Shown: piece after piece, positions 9,411 to 18,046 of the stretch
How the letters are laid out: every line of letters starts with the position of its first letter
Numbering within the stretch: position 1 is the first letter of the stretch
Assembly: GCF_900103415.1 (NCBI RefSeq)
Contig: NZ_FMXB01000009.1
Span: forward strand, 1 to 64,000
DNA length: 64,000 nucleotides
Direction of reading: 5' to 3'
Source of the DNA: Methanobrevibacter millerae
Lineage (GTDB): Archaea; Methanobacteriota; Methanobacteria; Methanobacteriales; Methanobacteriaceae
Made by a program: the position numbers and the translations under genes
The notes under the pieces: generated by a model
What the model saw: only the letters and a program-made list of their open reading frames with translations
What the model was told of the DNA's origin: nothing
The model's database searches: none

Positions 9411-10457
9411 TTATCTCCTGTTTCTTGAAAAGGTTTCACTCAGCAGCCCTAAAATTCCTCTGTATCGCCTGATGGCATTCAGATTCTTAACGGTTTTTTC
9501 GTAATTGTCTTCGAGAATCGGTTTGGTCAAGGTCGAATAAATCCTTTCATTAAAGCCCGGCAAAACCTCAACATCCTTTTTCAGAAGCTCATTTACAGAC
9601 TTTATCAACTCCAGTTTTTCATCCTTGTTGACGTCACTCAATATCAGGCTGGTTATCCAGTATACGAAGTGCTTATTGAAAATTTCTGTGTAATATTCGG
9701 ATAAATCTGCCTCCGTTATGAAATCATCTATTTTCCAGTAACCTTCAACCATTTTTCCCAGATATTTCATATTCCTGATGTGGATGGTTGACTTATCCCC
9801 TTCGATGTTACGAATGAAGTAATTATAGCTGTAAAAATCATCCAGATAAACTGTGCATTTTGACTTGACCACTGACTTGATATAGAAGTACATGTCCTCC
9901 GCAAGCATCGCTTCAAGAAACCTGATGTCATTGTCAACTAGAAACTGTCTTCTGAATAGCTTGCACCAGATGGCGGGATCTATATCCAATAAACGCAAAT
10001 CTTCGGTGAAATCCTTGACAACAATATTTTCTCCGTTGAAAGAGGTTTGAACCCTTACTTTATTTTCCGGATAGATTTTAAAATAATTTGTGATTGCAAC
10101 ATCGGCATCTTCCTTTTTTGCGGCCTCATACATTACTTCAAAGGCGTTTGGAACGTAGGTATCGTCATGGTCTGAAAAAACAACGTATTCTGCCTGTGAC
10201 AGAGATAATCCGATATTGCGTCCCCTGCCCGGAAATCCGTCATTATCATCCAATAAGACTGAGGTGACGTTGCTGAATTTTTCATCGAATAGTTCAAGCA
10301 GATATAACGTATACTCATCAGTAGAATTGTCATCGACGAAAATAACCTGTATATTTTCAAAACCGATGCTCTGATACATCATTGAATCGAATAGCGTATT
10401 TAGGAATAAACCTGAATTATATGTCGGAACTACAACGCTTACCTTATATTTATCCAT
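9411..10457 (-). CDS. Family 2 glycosyltransferase (first of tandem paralogues)
   Basis: A 348-residue GT-A transferase with VSVVVPTYNSG, VIFVDDNSTDE, the conserved GFPGRGRNIGL and the metal motif FSDHDDTY. It is clearly paralogous to its direct neighbour at 10459-11508 (shared pattern GFENI-VIFVDD-STDE and SDHDDTY-P-AFEVM) and more distantly to the plus-strand gene at 18047-19147. The TagF/EpsJ-like GT2 domain occupies about residues 1-230, followed by a helical C-terminal part. Only 1 nt separates it from the gene before it and 6 nt from the gene after. Substrates are unknown; tandem duplication suggests related linkages in one repeat unit. Confidence 0.86.
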   Translation of the reverse strand: MDKYKVSVVVPTYNSGLFLNTLFDSMMYQSIGFENIQVIFVDDNSTDEYTLYLLELFDEKFSNVTSVLLDDNDGFPGRGRNIGLSLSQAEYVVFSDHDDTYVPNAFEVMYEAAKKEDADVAITNYFKIYPENKVRVQTSFNGENIVVKDFTEDLRLLDIDPAIWCKLFRRQFLVDNDIRFLEAMLAEDMYFYIKSVVKSKCTVYLDDFYSYNYFIRNIEGDKSTIHIRNMKYLGKMVEGYWKIDDFITEADLSEYYTEIFNKHFVYWITSLILSDVNKDEKLELIKSVNELLKKDVEVLPGFNERIYSTLTKPILEDNYEKTVKNLNAIRRYRGILGLLSETFSRNRR

Positions 10458-10458
10458 A

Positions 10459-11508
10459 TTATCTTGCCAATTTGTTTTTTATTCTGGAAAATATGCCTCT
10501 GTCATTCATATTTCCTTGGGTTTTAGCCAATCTGTTTGATTCTGTAACGGCCTCATCAAAGCTTTTATTCAATATTAATTTAACCAGCTTGTCGTATCTG
10601 TTTTTGAAATAGGGATCCTTTGAATAATATTTGTCAAATATATCCCATGACCTGATGAACAATTCCTTTTTGTCCTCATCGCTTAGCTTGGATAAGACTA
10701 TAGTGTAGAGCCATGACGTGAGATGGCTTTTAAAGATTGTCTTGCCGTATGAGGTCTCGTTTAAATCCACAAGCATTTCATCAATCCTGTAGTAACCGTT
10801 CAGAATTGCTTCGATATATTTCCTGTTTCTTACATGAATCGTTGACTTGTCATGCTTGCTATCTCTTATTTTGTAATTATAAGAATAAAAATCATTAAGA
10901 TAAATTATTCCGTTAGCCTTCAGGCATGAATAGGTTGCAACATAAACGTCTTCAGCCAGCATGCCTTCCAAAAACCTTATGCCGTTTTCAATGAGGAATT
11001 CCTTTCTGAAGAGTCTTGTCCAAATGGCTGCAGGAACTCTCAGAAGGTTTTCATCCTCTGAAATGTCTGAAACCATAATTTCACCCGCATCCTTATATAT
11101 TGACTTGAATGGAATGCTTTTGTCCGTAAATACCTGATTGAAGTTTGAAATCAGTGTGTCGTTGTCCGCAATCTTATCGAGCATTACCTCAAAAGCTTTG
11201 GGCGTGTATGTGTCGTCGTGGTCTGAAAATATTACGTAATCTGCGCTCGCCATATCAAGGCCCGTGTTTCTTCCCGTTCCAGGAAATCCAGAGTTTTTAT
11301 CCAGAAACACTGATTTTACGTTTTCATATGATTCGTCCAATTCCCTTAATAGCTCCAATGTGGCCTCATCTGTGGACTTGTCATCGACAAAAATGACTTC
11401 GATGTTTTCAAAGCCCAGGCTTTGGGATTTTATTGAATCGAGAAATTCGTTCAGGTAATCTCCTGTGTTATATGTAGAAATGACTACTGTTATCTTATAA
11501 TCGGACAT
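10459..11508 (-). CDS. Family 2 glycosyltransferase (second of tandem paralogues)
   Basis: A 349-residue GT-A transferase. It has ITVVISTYNTG, VIFVDDKSTDE, the GFPGTGRNTGL segment and the metal motif FSDHDDTY. It aligns with the adjacent gene at 9411-10457 along nearly its whole length, including the acidic EGMLAEDVY acceptor motif (LEAMLAEDMY in the neighbour), so the two arose by duplication. The C-terminus is basic and helical (IFSRIKNKLAR), possibly for membrane contact. The ATG is one base after the stop of the gene before it, with no clear ribosome binding site, so it probably depends on translational coupling. Confidence 0.86.
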   Translation of the reverse strand: MSDYKITVVISTYNTGDYLNEFLDSIKSQSLGFENIEVIFVDDKSTDEATLELLRELDESYENVKSVFLDKNSGFPGTGRNTGLDMASADYVIFSDHDDTYTPKAFEVMLDKIADNDTLISNFNQVFTDKSIPFKSIYKDAGEIMVSDISEDENLLRVPAAIWTRLFRKEFLIENGIRFLEGMLAEDVYVATYSCLKANGIIYLNDFYSYNYKIRDSKHDKSTIHVRNRKYIEAILNGYYRIDEMLVDLNETSYGKTIFKSHLTSWLYTIVLSKLSDEDKKELFIRSWDIFDKYYSKDPYFKNRYDKLVKLILNKSFDEAVTESNRLAKTQGNMNDRGIFSRIKNKLAR

Positions 11509-11509
11509 T

Positions 11510-13099
11510 TTAATCTGTTAATTTATTGTATAAATTAATGTATTCACCACACATTTCGTCTACGTCTTTAAATTCGATATTGGATATATTTGAAAGCTTG
11601 TTTTGATAATCGTTTTGATTGATATCAATGATTAACTTATATACACTATCAACATTGGTGCAGTCGGCCAGCCATCCCCCTCCGCTTGAAGCGATTCTTT
11701 GACTTAATGCGCCCAGATTGCTTGCAACGACCGGAAGGCCTGCCATCCATGATTCCGTTAATGTGTATGAATAGGTTTCAGGACATGTTGATAGTATCAA
11801 TGAGAATGAAGGCTTTATTTGGCTGACCAGATTGTTGAAATCACTTCTTTCATATTTTCCATGGTTTATACCATAGCTGTTAAGGTTTGGAATCGTTGTT
11901 CCAAGAAAATGCAGCTCCAGGTTATTTTTCCTGTCCATTTCCTTAAGTTCTTTTATTAAAAGAGAGCCTTTATGCGGAGATACATGGCCGGGAACAAGAA
12001 TCCTGATTGGATTTGAAGTCAGCTCGGGAGTGAAGCCGGATTTGTTAATGTGCACGCCGTGCTCGATGACCTTGAAATTATCCAGATCAGGGAAAATCTC
12101 ATGATAAATGTCGATTACGCTTTGGGTAGGGGCGATGTTTGCACATGACTTTGTTAACACCATTTCAGTTAATTTACGCCATTCATTAAGTATTTTATCG
12201 TTAGTTAAGCTTTCATCCTTTGAAATGCCACCGCATCCATCGCATTTGAAATTGCAGTATTGACAATTGCCATCGACTAAATGAATAGATGGGCAAATAT
12301 AATAGAAGTCATGTAGATTAACCAAAAATGGAATTGATTTTTCATCGATGTGTTTAATTAAATCGAAACTATGATTAATTAAATGATTAATATGAACCAA
12401 AGTTATGTCTAATTTTGAAAGGATGTTTGAGTAAATGATAGCCAAATCCTGACTGAAAAACAGCTCGTCAAAATTGCCATCGGTGATGACATTTCCGTCG
12501 TTGTCTATTATGGAATAATCCGTATCGAAGCCAACATTATAGTTTGCAATCTTTTCGAGATGGTCCATAACCTTCCACAGTTCAACGTCCTCGCCGTCTG
12601 AAGTCAATATGAAGGTGCTGTAGTCATCCGGAAGGTGATCGATAATATCCATGTTGAAAAAGCCCGTCCCGCCGATTGTTCCTATCTTTTCGTGAAGTAC
12701 AAAGAGAATATTTTTAGTGTTTTCATCGCAATACTCGCTTAAATCCCTGTTTTCAACTTTATATAGTCTGTTTTCCTTCATTCCATATAATGCGTAATGG
12801 GCTAAAGGATTGATGTTAACGTCACTGTAATGATTCTTGTAAAAAACGCCGTCAAAGGTGTCGTTTGGCTTTTTTCCTTCCCCAAATCCGAAAAAAAGGT
12901 AATGAAGCAAAGGGTCCATTTTGGAGGATTTGACTTTGGGATACTTTTTCAAGTAAAAGTCGTCGTCAAACAAATTATTTTCACGGATGGCGTCGTAAGC
13001 ATCCATAATTTCTTGAGCATATTTTTTATCCTTGATTTTATAGGAAATATACTTTTTTGGAAATTTGGCAAACAGTTTATTTTTAAAACTCATAATCAT
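11510..13099 (-). CDS. GT-B type glycosyltransferase with N-terminal DPLLHYL module
   Basis: A 529-residue protein. The first 110 residues form a helical module with the signature LFDDDFYLKKYPKV followed by MDPLLHYLFFGFGEGKKP, seen in a second degenerate copy directly after; several neighbours share it. The rest resembles GT4-family retaining transferases: RILVPGHVSPHKGS in the donor domain and the E-x7-E type segment PETYSYTLTESWMAGLPVVAS near the C-terminus. A cysteine cluster (YCNFKCDGCGG) lies near the middle and might bind a metal. The start overlaps the preceding gene by 17 nt; an in-frame ATG at 13093 is an alternative. Substrate unknown. Confidence 0.82.
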   Translation of the reverse strand: MIMSFKNKLFAKFPKKYISYKIKDKKYAQEIMDAYDAIRENNLFDDDFYLKKYPKVKSSKMDPLLHYLFFGFGEGKKPNDTFDGVFYKNHYSDVNINPLAHYALYGMKENRLYKVENRDLSEYCDENTKNILFVLHEKIGTIGGTGFFNMDIIDHLPDDYSTFILTSDGEDVELWKVMDHLEKIANYNVGFDTDYSIIDNDGNVITDGNFDELFFSQDLAIIYSNILSKLDITLVHINHLINHSFDLIKHIDEKSIPFLVNLHDFYYICPSIHLVDGNCQYCNFKCDGCGGISKDESLTNDKILNEWRKLTEMVLTKSCANIAPTQSVIDIYHEIFPDLDNFKVIEHGVHINKSGFTPELTSNPIRILVPGHVSPHKGSLLIKELKEMDRKNNLELHFLGTTIPNLNSYGINHGKYERSDFNNLVSQIKPSFSLILSTCPETYSYTLTESWMAGLPVVASNLGALSQRIASSGGGWLADCTNVDSVYKLIIDINQNDYQNKLSNISNIEFKDVDEMCGEYINLYNKLTD

Positions 13100-14681
13100 C
13101 CAATATTATTTTTTCAAGCTTTTCTAAGAATTCCTCGGCGAAATCATTTTCTATAACGATACTGTGCAAGGAATTTGATTCCTGCCCATTAAATGAAACT
13201 GAAATATCATAATCATCCGTTTTCAAATCGGAATCGTTTACTATGACCTTTACGATATCATCACGAGAAATGATATTGTTCAAGTCGTATTTGTCGGTAA
13301 ATGAAATCAGAATGTCGGAAGAGTTTCCTATGTAGTTGTTTTCCATATCCGCTATCAATTCAACAGTAAAGTCATGTTCGTTGAATTTTTTTGAAATGTC
13401 TGAAATTAATTCTTTATTGGAAGAACCTTTCTCATCGATAATCGTTATTTTAAGATGCTTTTCAGTGAAAAAGCCTGTGGAGTGAAGCTTATCAAGAAGC
13501 ATTTCCCTGGAGAGGTACTGACCCCATTTGTTCCAGAAGACTTCATAGTTATGCTTATCATTTTCAAAATAGCTTTCGCTTTTAACTCTGGTACTTGATT
13601 CATGATGGAACAATAATGCGTTTCCGGCCAATAAAATCCTGCAGCCTTTTTTGTGCAGCTTCAGGCAGAAATCAACGTCTTCAAGTCCGTAAACGTAGTC
13701 TTCATCCAGGCCGTTAAGCTCATCGAATACTTTTTTGTCTATCAGGTTAACGGCTCCCGTTACCGCAACGCACCGTTTATTGCAGGTCAGTAAAGAATCG
13801 AATATATCCAACCTTGAATCTGACTTGTTGATTGCATACAAACAGCATGGAGACATCCTTTCAGCGAAAATATCACCGCTGTGCTGTATTTTATATGATA
13901 AATGTCTGTTTGAATTGAAATAATAAGGGAAAACAAGTTTAGCTCCTACGGAAGCCACATCGTCATTGTAATACATCGTTCCTACTAATTCGTTTAACCA
14001 GCCGTATGTAGGCTCGATGTCATTATTCAGCAAAAGCAGATATCGGCCGTTGGCTATTTTGGCTGCGTCATTGTTTCCTTTTGAAAAGCTGACGTTAATG
14101 TCGTTTTCGATAATTCGAATTGGCAAGTCCAGGGATTTAAGATAGCTGACGGAGTCGTCCGTGGATGCATTGTCGACCACTATGATTTCGTAGTTTGAAT
14201 AATTGGTTTTATCATCAAAATCCTTGAATAAACGTCTTAAATGGCCGATTCCGTTTCTGTTTAGGATAATGATTGATACCAAAGGTTCCTCATCGAACTC
14301 GTAATTGGATAAAAATGCAAGGTTGGTTTCGCAAATCTCCTTTTTTCTTCGGACACAGTAAGCAGGCTGGTAATATCTGCCTTCTTTCTTGCCGTAGGCA
14401 ACGTAATGCAGTACGGGATTGACTCCTGAATATCCAACGTCATTGTATGCCCTTAAATAGGAGTCCGTATCAAATTCCAGTGAAGGCAATTTGCCCTGCT
14501 TATGACCTTTTGATAAGTAATGAGTTAATTCGTCTCCTGAAACGTCACTGTATGTATTTGAGTAGAATTCAGCGTCGAACAATCCTGATTTGACGATTTC
14601 ATCATAATATTTGCGGTGCATTATGGAAGACTTGTAATCAAATTTGGAGGAAGACAGCAATTTAAAAATATTTTTTCCCAT
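13083..14681 (-). CDS. GT2 glycosyltransferase with N-terminal HYL module and C-terminal GT-B remnant
   Basis: A 532-residue protein in three parts. Residues 15-100 hold the SGLFDAEFYSNTYSDV / NPVLHYVAYGKKEGR module. A GT-A domain follows (VSIIILNRNG, IIVVDNASTDDSV, LLLLNNDIEP, YGLEDVDFCLKLHKKG). The last 130 residues resemble half of a Rossmann-like domain (ITIIDEKG, SDILISF). It is a close paralogue of the product of 21892-23427 across all three parts, nearly identical around the D-x-D motif, so one copy is probably a recent duplicate. The ATG directly follows the stop of the preceding gene, with GGGTGAT four bases upstream. Confidence 0.85.
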   Translation of the reverse strand: MGKNIFKLLSSSKFDYKSSIMHRKYYDEIVKSGLFDAEFYSNTYSDVSGDELTHYLSKGHKQGKLPSLEFDTDSYLRAYNDVGYSGVNPVLHYVAYGKKEGRYYQPAYCVRRKKEICETNLAFLSNYEFDEEPLVSIIILNRNGIGHLRRLFKDFDDKTNYSNYEIIVVDNASTDDSVSYLKSLDLPIRIIENDINVSFSKGNNDAAKIANGRYLLLLNNDIEPTYGWLNELVGTMYYNDDVASVGAKLVFPYYFNSNRHLSYKIQHSGDIFAERMSPCCLYAINKSDSRLDIFDSLLTCNKRCVAVTGAVNLIDKKVFDELNGLDEDYVYGLEDVDFCLKLHKKGCRILLAGNALLFHHESSTRVKSESYFENDKHNYEVFWNKWGQYLSREMLLDKLHSTGFFTEKHLKITIIDEKGSSNKELISDISKKFNEHDFTVELIADMENNYIGNSSDILISFTDKYDLNNIISRDDIVKVIVNDSDLKTDDYDISVSFNGQESNSLHSIVIENDFAEEFLEKLEKIILDDYEF

Positions 14682-15713
14682 TCAATCACCCTTGTTTTTC
14701 ATGCTTCGGAGTTTACTGGTCAATTTCCAGGATGTTGAATTTTGAATGTCCGTAATTTGCCTGTCCCAGTGATTTCTGATTTGGTTTAAAGCCTCGGCCT
14801 CATCCCTTAGCGCATCGATATCATTGAAAAGCAAAGTGATTTCCTCTTTTGAGAGAGTATTTTTCTCCTGAATATTGCCTTCCAGGGACTTAATCAGATT
14901 TCTGCTTGTAATGTAGTCTTCCAGTTCGACGTTATGATGATATTCGCCTTCCTTGGTCCAGTATTCATTAATCCAATAGTATACAGGCGCAACTGAAGGA
15001 TGGAAATTGTTCTTCCACATCAGATATGAAAAGCTCAGCTGATCCTGGTTTGTAAATATGATAATCTCCTTCCACCACTGATCCATTAATGAAACGATTT
15101 CGGGATCATCATGCTTTCTGAACAGCGCTCCAAGCACAGGCAGTCCGTAATGAAGGGGCATTCCCTCATTTCTGTACTTTTCAACCTGCTTTGACATTGT
15201 GTAATTAGAATAGCGGGGAAAATGCATTGACGCAGCCGCTTCGTCAAATATGCAGTCACGTTCCGGATGGACAACTGTCAGCATGGAGGAGTTGATGTAT
15301 TTAGAGACATATTCGCGAATGCTTCCCTTGATTTTGAAGGTTCCGTCAAGCCAGAAGCTGTACTTGAAATCCGGGAAATACCTGTTTGGAAAGACTTTGT
15401 ATTGCTTTGCTATCCTGTTGTCGTCCAATGTGGAATCTTCCATCTGAATAATTTCCCAAGTGTCAGACTTTAAATCGGGATTTTGAGTGAAACACACATA
15501 TCTTGCATCCTTGTCGATGAATTCCGGTTCTTTAAGGGAATCGTAATCGCCCGTGAATGCCGTGTATATGACAAGCTCATTATTTTCAATGTCATTAATC
15601 AGTTCTTCATCAACTTCAAGCGTAGGCTGAAACAAGTCGCTTAAAATGAAACTGTTAACATTAGATTCATATCTAGTTCTTATTACTTCATAGGGATCCA
15701 CATTTTCATTCAT
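14682..15713 (-). CDS. DUF616 (TOD1/MUCI70-type) glycosyltransferase-like protein
   Basis: The protein has about 343 residues from the ATG at 15713; a longer in-frame reading uses TTG at 15725 and lacks support. The domain pattern VIYTAFTGDYDSL, RYVCFTQNP, FPDFKYSFWLDGTFKI, FTNQDQLSFSYLMWKNN and a late HHNV matches DUF616, a GT-A-like family also found in plant TOD1/MUCI70 proteins. The C-terminus carries a coiled coil and the motif STSWKLTSKLR, common at the ends of surface-glycan transferases. It is homologous to the N-terminal 300 residues of the 855-residue fusion at 19320-21887. It leads a nine-gene minus-strand operon; an AT-rich TATA-like stretch about 24 nt upstream suggests a nearly leaderless message. 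Confidence 0.8.
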   Translation of the reverse strand: MNENVDPYEVIRTRYESNVNSFILSDLFQPTLEVDEELINDIENNELVIYTAFTGDYDSLKEPEFIDKDARYVCFTQNPDLKSDTWEIIQMEDSTLDDNRIAKQYKVFPNRYFPDFKYSFWLDGTFKIKGSIREYVSKYINSSMLTVVHPERDCIFDEAAASMHFPRYSNYTMSKQVEKYRNEGMPLHYGLPVLGALFRKHDDPEIVSLMDQWWKEIIIFTNQDQLSFSYLMWKNNFHPSVAPVYYWINEYWTKEGEYHHNVELEDYITSRNLIKSLEGNIQEKNTLSKEEITLLFNDIDALRDEAEALNQIRNHWDRQITDIQNSTSWKLTSKLRSMKNKGD

Positions 15714-15793
15714 AAAAATCAGCAAAACAAATTATAATTTAATATTTAATATCTTTTTGATATTAATTAAATATATCTAAAAAATAAGTCAGA

Positions 15794-15818
15794 TTAGAAA
15801 AGGGAAATACTTTTCTAA
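15794..15818 (-). terminator. Hairpin terminator after the small membrane-protein pair
   Basis: A perfect 9-bp stem (TTAGAAAAG at 15794-15802, CTTTTCTAA at 15810-15818) with a 7-nt loop follows the stop of the 15827-16108 gene. It is followed on the minus strand by a T-rich tract (ACTTATTTTTTAG). It separates this unit from the downstream DUF616 operon. Confidence 0.55.
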
Positions 15819-15826
15819 AAAGAATT

Positions 15827-16108
15827 CTAATGGAAAAATGACATTATTCCAGGAATTGATTGAATCATTGCCTGAAGACCTAAAATGAATATGGCAAGTC
15901 CACCTATGAAATTAATGTGACGTGCATATTTAATAGCAGCCTTTGTACCCATGGTACCTATTAAAAGCCAGCAGAAAACAGCTATAAAACTTAAACATGC
16001 CAAACCTACAGGATTGACACCGGCGCCTACTCCCTGAGCGGCTAAAATAAGATTTTCAATGTTTCCAAAAACAATCAATCCTATGAATTGCTTCAGTTCG
16101 CTGCCCAT
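15827..16108 (-). CDS. Small three-helix membrane protein, second of tandem paralogues
   Basis: A 93-residue, very hydrophobic protein with three predicted membrane helices. I start it at the ATG at 16108, because GGTGA sits six bases upstream inside the last codons of the previous gene and the start follows that stop by 1 nt. Helix one carries FGNIENLILAAQGVGAGVNP, helix two CWLLIGTMGTKAA, and helix three the glycine-rich NFIGGLAIFILGLQAM. Its neighbour has the same layout, so the pair is a tandem duplication. The arrangement resembles one three-helix half of LysE-superfamily metal or ion exporters (TerC, CadD, UPF0016), whose full-length members have two such halves. That link is my inference; no family match is certain. 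Confidence 0.7.
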   Translation of the reverse strand: MGSELKQFIGLIVFGNIENLILAAQGVGAGVNPVGLACLSFIAVFCWLLIGTMGTKAAIKYARHINFIGGLAIFILGLQAMIQSIPGIMSFFH

Positions 16109-16109
16109 T

Positions 16110-16376
16110 TTATTCACCCCTAATGGATTCAAGCATCGCCTGAGCGCCTAAAACAAAAATAATCAATCCACCGGCAAAATCAATAAAATCCACATATGGC
16201 AAAGCAATTTGAGTTCCAAAGGTTCCGATAGTTAACCACATAGCCACTGCTAAAAAACTTGCAATTCCCAATTTCACTGGATTAACACCAGCCACAACCC
16301 CTTGCGAGGATAAAACTAAATTTTCAATATTTCCGAATATTATCAATCCAACAAACGGCAAATATTCCTCCAACAT
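16110..16376 (-). CDS. Small three-helix membrane protein, first of tandem paralogues
   Basis: An 88-residue membrane protein with three predicted helices. It starts at the ATG at 16376 with GGTGA four bases upstream; an in-frame TTG one codon earlier is less likely. It shares FGNIENLVLSSQGVVAGVNP, the middle helix MWLTIGTFGTQIA and the final GGLIIFVLGAQAM with the gene downstream. The acidic and asparagine residues inside helix one (N-I-E-N) are unusual in a membrane span and could bind an ion. The transcript begins with a compact stem-loop structure (16393-16435) and ends at its own hairpin. This unit is inserted among glycosyltransferase genes without an obvious link to glycan synthesis. 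Confidence 0.7.
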   Translation of the reverse strand: MLEEYLPFVGLIIFGNIENLVLSSQGVVAGVNPVKLGIASFLAVAMWLTIGTFGTQIALPYVDFIDFAGGLIIFVLGAQAMLESIRGE

Positions 16377-16392
16377 CAAATCACCATTTCCC

Positions 16393-16435
16393 TAGTAGAC
16401 CGGAAGATACCTTCCGAATAACAATCCTTCTACTA
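16393..16435 (-). promoter_or_regulatory. Structured 5' leader RNA, candidate riboswitch or regulator
   Basis: On the minus strand the leader pairs TAGTAGA (16435-16429) with TCTACTA (16399-16393). Inside this stem is a 12-nt bulge on the 5' side and a second 6-bp stem, CGGAAG/CTTCCG, closed by a 4-nt loop. The element ends 17 nt before the ATG. A TATA box 20-30 nt upstream predicts transcription to begin at or very near its first stem. It does not match riboswitch consensus sequences I know (fluoride crcB, yybP-ykoY manganese). Function is inferred from position and pairing only. Confidence 0.5.
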
Positions 16436-16453
16436 AATACTATTAACATTTAA

Positions 16454-16463
16454 AAATATATAA
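16454..16463 (-). promoter_or_regulatory. TATA box for the small membrane-protein unit
   Basis: The minus strand reads gttttatatatttt here. At normal archaeal spacing of about 25 nt it would start transcription near 16433, exactly where the structured leader begins. Confidence 0.5.
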
Positions 16464-16471
16464 AACTATCC

Positions 16472-17998
16472 TTAATTTGAAAGAATCTCATCCCAGGATT
16501 GAACTCTGTCTTTGATATCATAATCCTTTAAAACCTTATCTAAAGCATTCTGACGGATTTGATGTCTTAAATCTTTATCTAAAATAAGTTTTTCTATTTT
16601 TTCAAGCCATTCCTCATCATCTTTAGCCAAAAATCCGTCAACACCATCAGTGATGACAGAGTTGTAGACGCACATATCGGAATATACGCCGGGAACAGCC
16701 AAAACGGCAAGTTCAATAAACTTCAATTCGCTTTTGCATTGATTGAAAGGTGAATCTTCAAGCGGAACAATTGCAATATCCCAGTCAATCGTATCTGAAA
16801 GCCATGGCATGAAATTTTCAAAATCCATATTGTTTGGAGGCAGTTCGACCGCTTTAAACCAGTCTTCATCCACATTGTCGGCAGCGTTGAATCCGCCGAT
16901 TACCTCAAAATCGAAATCGTATTTCTCCTTAAGTTTCAAAATGACATTTTTTATTAAAAACAAATCCTTGGAATGGGTAAGGGTACCGTAATAGCCAAGT
17001 TTCAAAGGCCCTTCTGATTTAACGTCATCCTTGATGTCAAAAACTGAATTGACATAGTAATTCGGAATGATGACAGTCTTTTTATCATCGAATTTTGAAG
17101 CCAAGCTTGGAGTTGTAACGGTAACGACATCTGATGCGTCAATATAATCGATGATAGACTGTGAAACCCTGTTGACGTATTCATATGAAGGGCTGTTTTC
17201 CTCAACGCCCAGCAAATCGTCATCGGTTTCATAAATTAGCCTGATGCCCAGTTTCTCGCACTTTTCACGCAAAAGATCAAGAAACGGAAGAATCCTTTGA
17301 ACCACGACAACGTCAAACAGCCTGCATCTTAGGATGTTTTCGATGTTCATCATAGCATAGGAATCCATCCCATACATGAAAAATGTGTATTTTCCGCTTT
17401 TTGAAAGCTCGCTGAAGAGTTCGTGAAGCCTGATATAAGGGCATGGCGCCAGATTTTCAAAGGGATCGTTGGTGAAAACCCCCACGCGAATCCTTTCAAT
17501 GTCAACCGGATTTTCACGCTGAATGTATGGAATCAGGGTTTTCTTGTCCCGAATGTAAAAGGAAGTTGAAACTATATCCTCGACCTTGGACTTTTCATTT
17601 GAAAAATACTGTTTATAAAGGTCCATTTCAAGTGTATTAATGTAGCCGTTATCCAGGGCATTAATATAATTGCCCTTAAAGAAACCGTCAGTAACATAGT
17701 CCAAAAGAGGTTTTTCGCTTCCATAAGTATTTTTATAGAAATCAAGGTTGAAAACATCGCTGACATAGGACTGCTGGACATCCAAAGGGTCATTAATGCC
17801 GTAGTATAGGTAATGGAGAATATAGTCCAAATCATTTAAATTATTGTGAACCGCCAGATATCCGCCCTCATCAATGACTTTAAGGGATTTAATCCTTGAA
17901 TAAGCCTTTTGATATTTGGAAATCTTTTGGGGATTTCCCTTTGACTTCAGCGCAATGTAAGCTTTGGGGTTATTTTTTATTGATTTGGAAAAAAGCAT
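16472..17998 (-). CDS. GT-B type glycosyltransferase with N-terminal HYL-like module
   Basis: A protein of about 508 residues from the ATG at 17998, which has a GAGTTGA-like site upstream; the longer reading from 18034 has none. The N-terminal 140 residues contain degenerate copies of the module seen in neighbours (LDYILHYLYYG, FNLDFYKNTYG). The catalytic part resembles GT4 transferases: IRVGVFTNDPFENLAPCPYIR, VVVVQRILPFL, LIYETDDDLLG, LGYYGTLTHSKDL and the donor-site segment SELKFIELAVLAVPGVYSD. It is homologous to the C-terminal 500 residues of the fusion protein at 19320-21887. It is transcribed divergently from the plus-strand gene at 18047, with about 50 nt between starts. Confidence 0.82.
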   Translation of the reverse strand: MLFSKSIKNNPKAYIALKSKGNPQKISKYQKAYSRIKSLKVIDEGGYLAVHNNLNDLDYILHYLYYGINDPLDVQQSYVSDVFNLDFYKNTYGSEKPLLDYVTDGFFKGNYINALDNGYINTLEMDLYKQYFSNEKSKVEDIVSTSFYIRDKKTLIPYIQRENPVDIERIRVGVFTNDPFENLAPCPYIRLHELFSELSKSGKYTFFMYGMDSYAMMNIENILRCRLFDVVVVQRILPFLDLLREKCEKLGIRLIYETDDDLLGVEENSPSYEYVNRVSQSIIDYIDASDVVTVTTPSLASKFDDKKTVIIPNYYVNSVFDIKDDVKSEGPLKLGYYGTLTHSKDLFLIKNVILKLKEKYDFDFEVIGGFNAADNVDEDWFKAVELPPNNMDFENFMPWLSDTIDWDIAIVPLEDSPFNQCKSELKFIELAVLAVPGVYSDMCVYNSVITDGVDGFLAKDDEEWLEKIEKLILDKDLRHQIRQNALDKVLKDYDIKDRVQSWDEILSN

Positions 17999-18017
17999 GA
18001 TTTCAACTCTTAATTTA

Positions 18018-18025
18018 TTTATATC
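18018..18025 (+). promoter_or_regulatory. TATA box for the 18047 glycosyltransferase, leaderless spacing
   Basis: TTTATATC lies 22-29 nt before the ATG at 18047. No ribosome binding site precedes that ATG. The spacing predicts a transcript that starts at or within a base or two of the start codon. Confidence 0.4.
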
Positions 18026-18046
18026 TGTTAACATAAAAATAAATTT

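Noticed and set aside
15827-16376. Paired CrcB fluoride channels with a fluoride riboswitch
   Set aside because: The proteins have three helices and none of the CrcB motifs, and the leader lacks the conserved fluoride-switch core.
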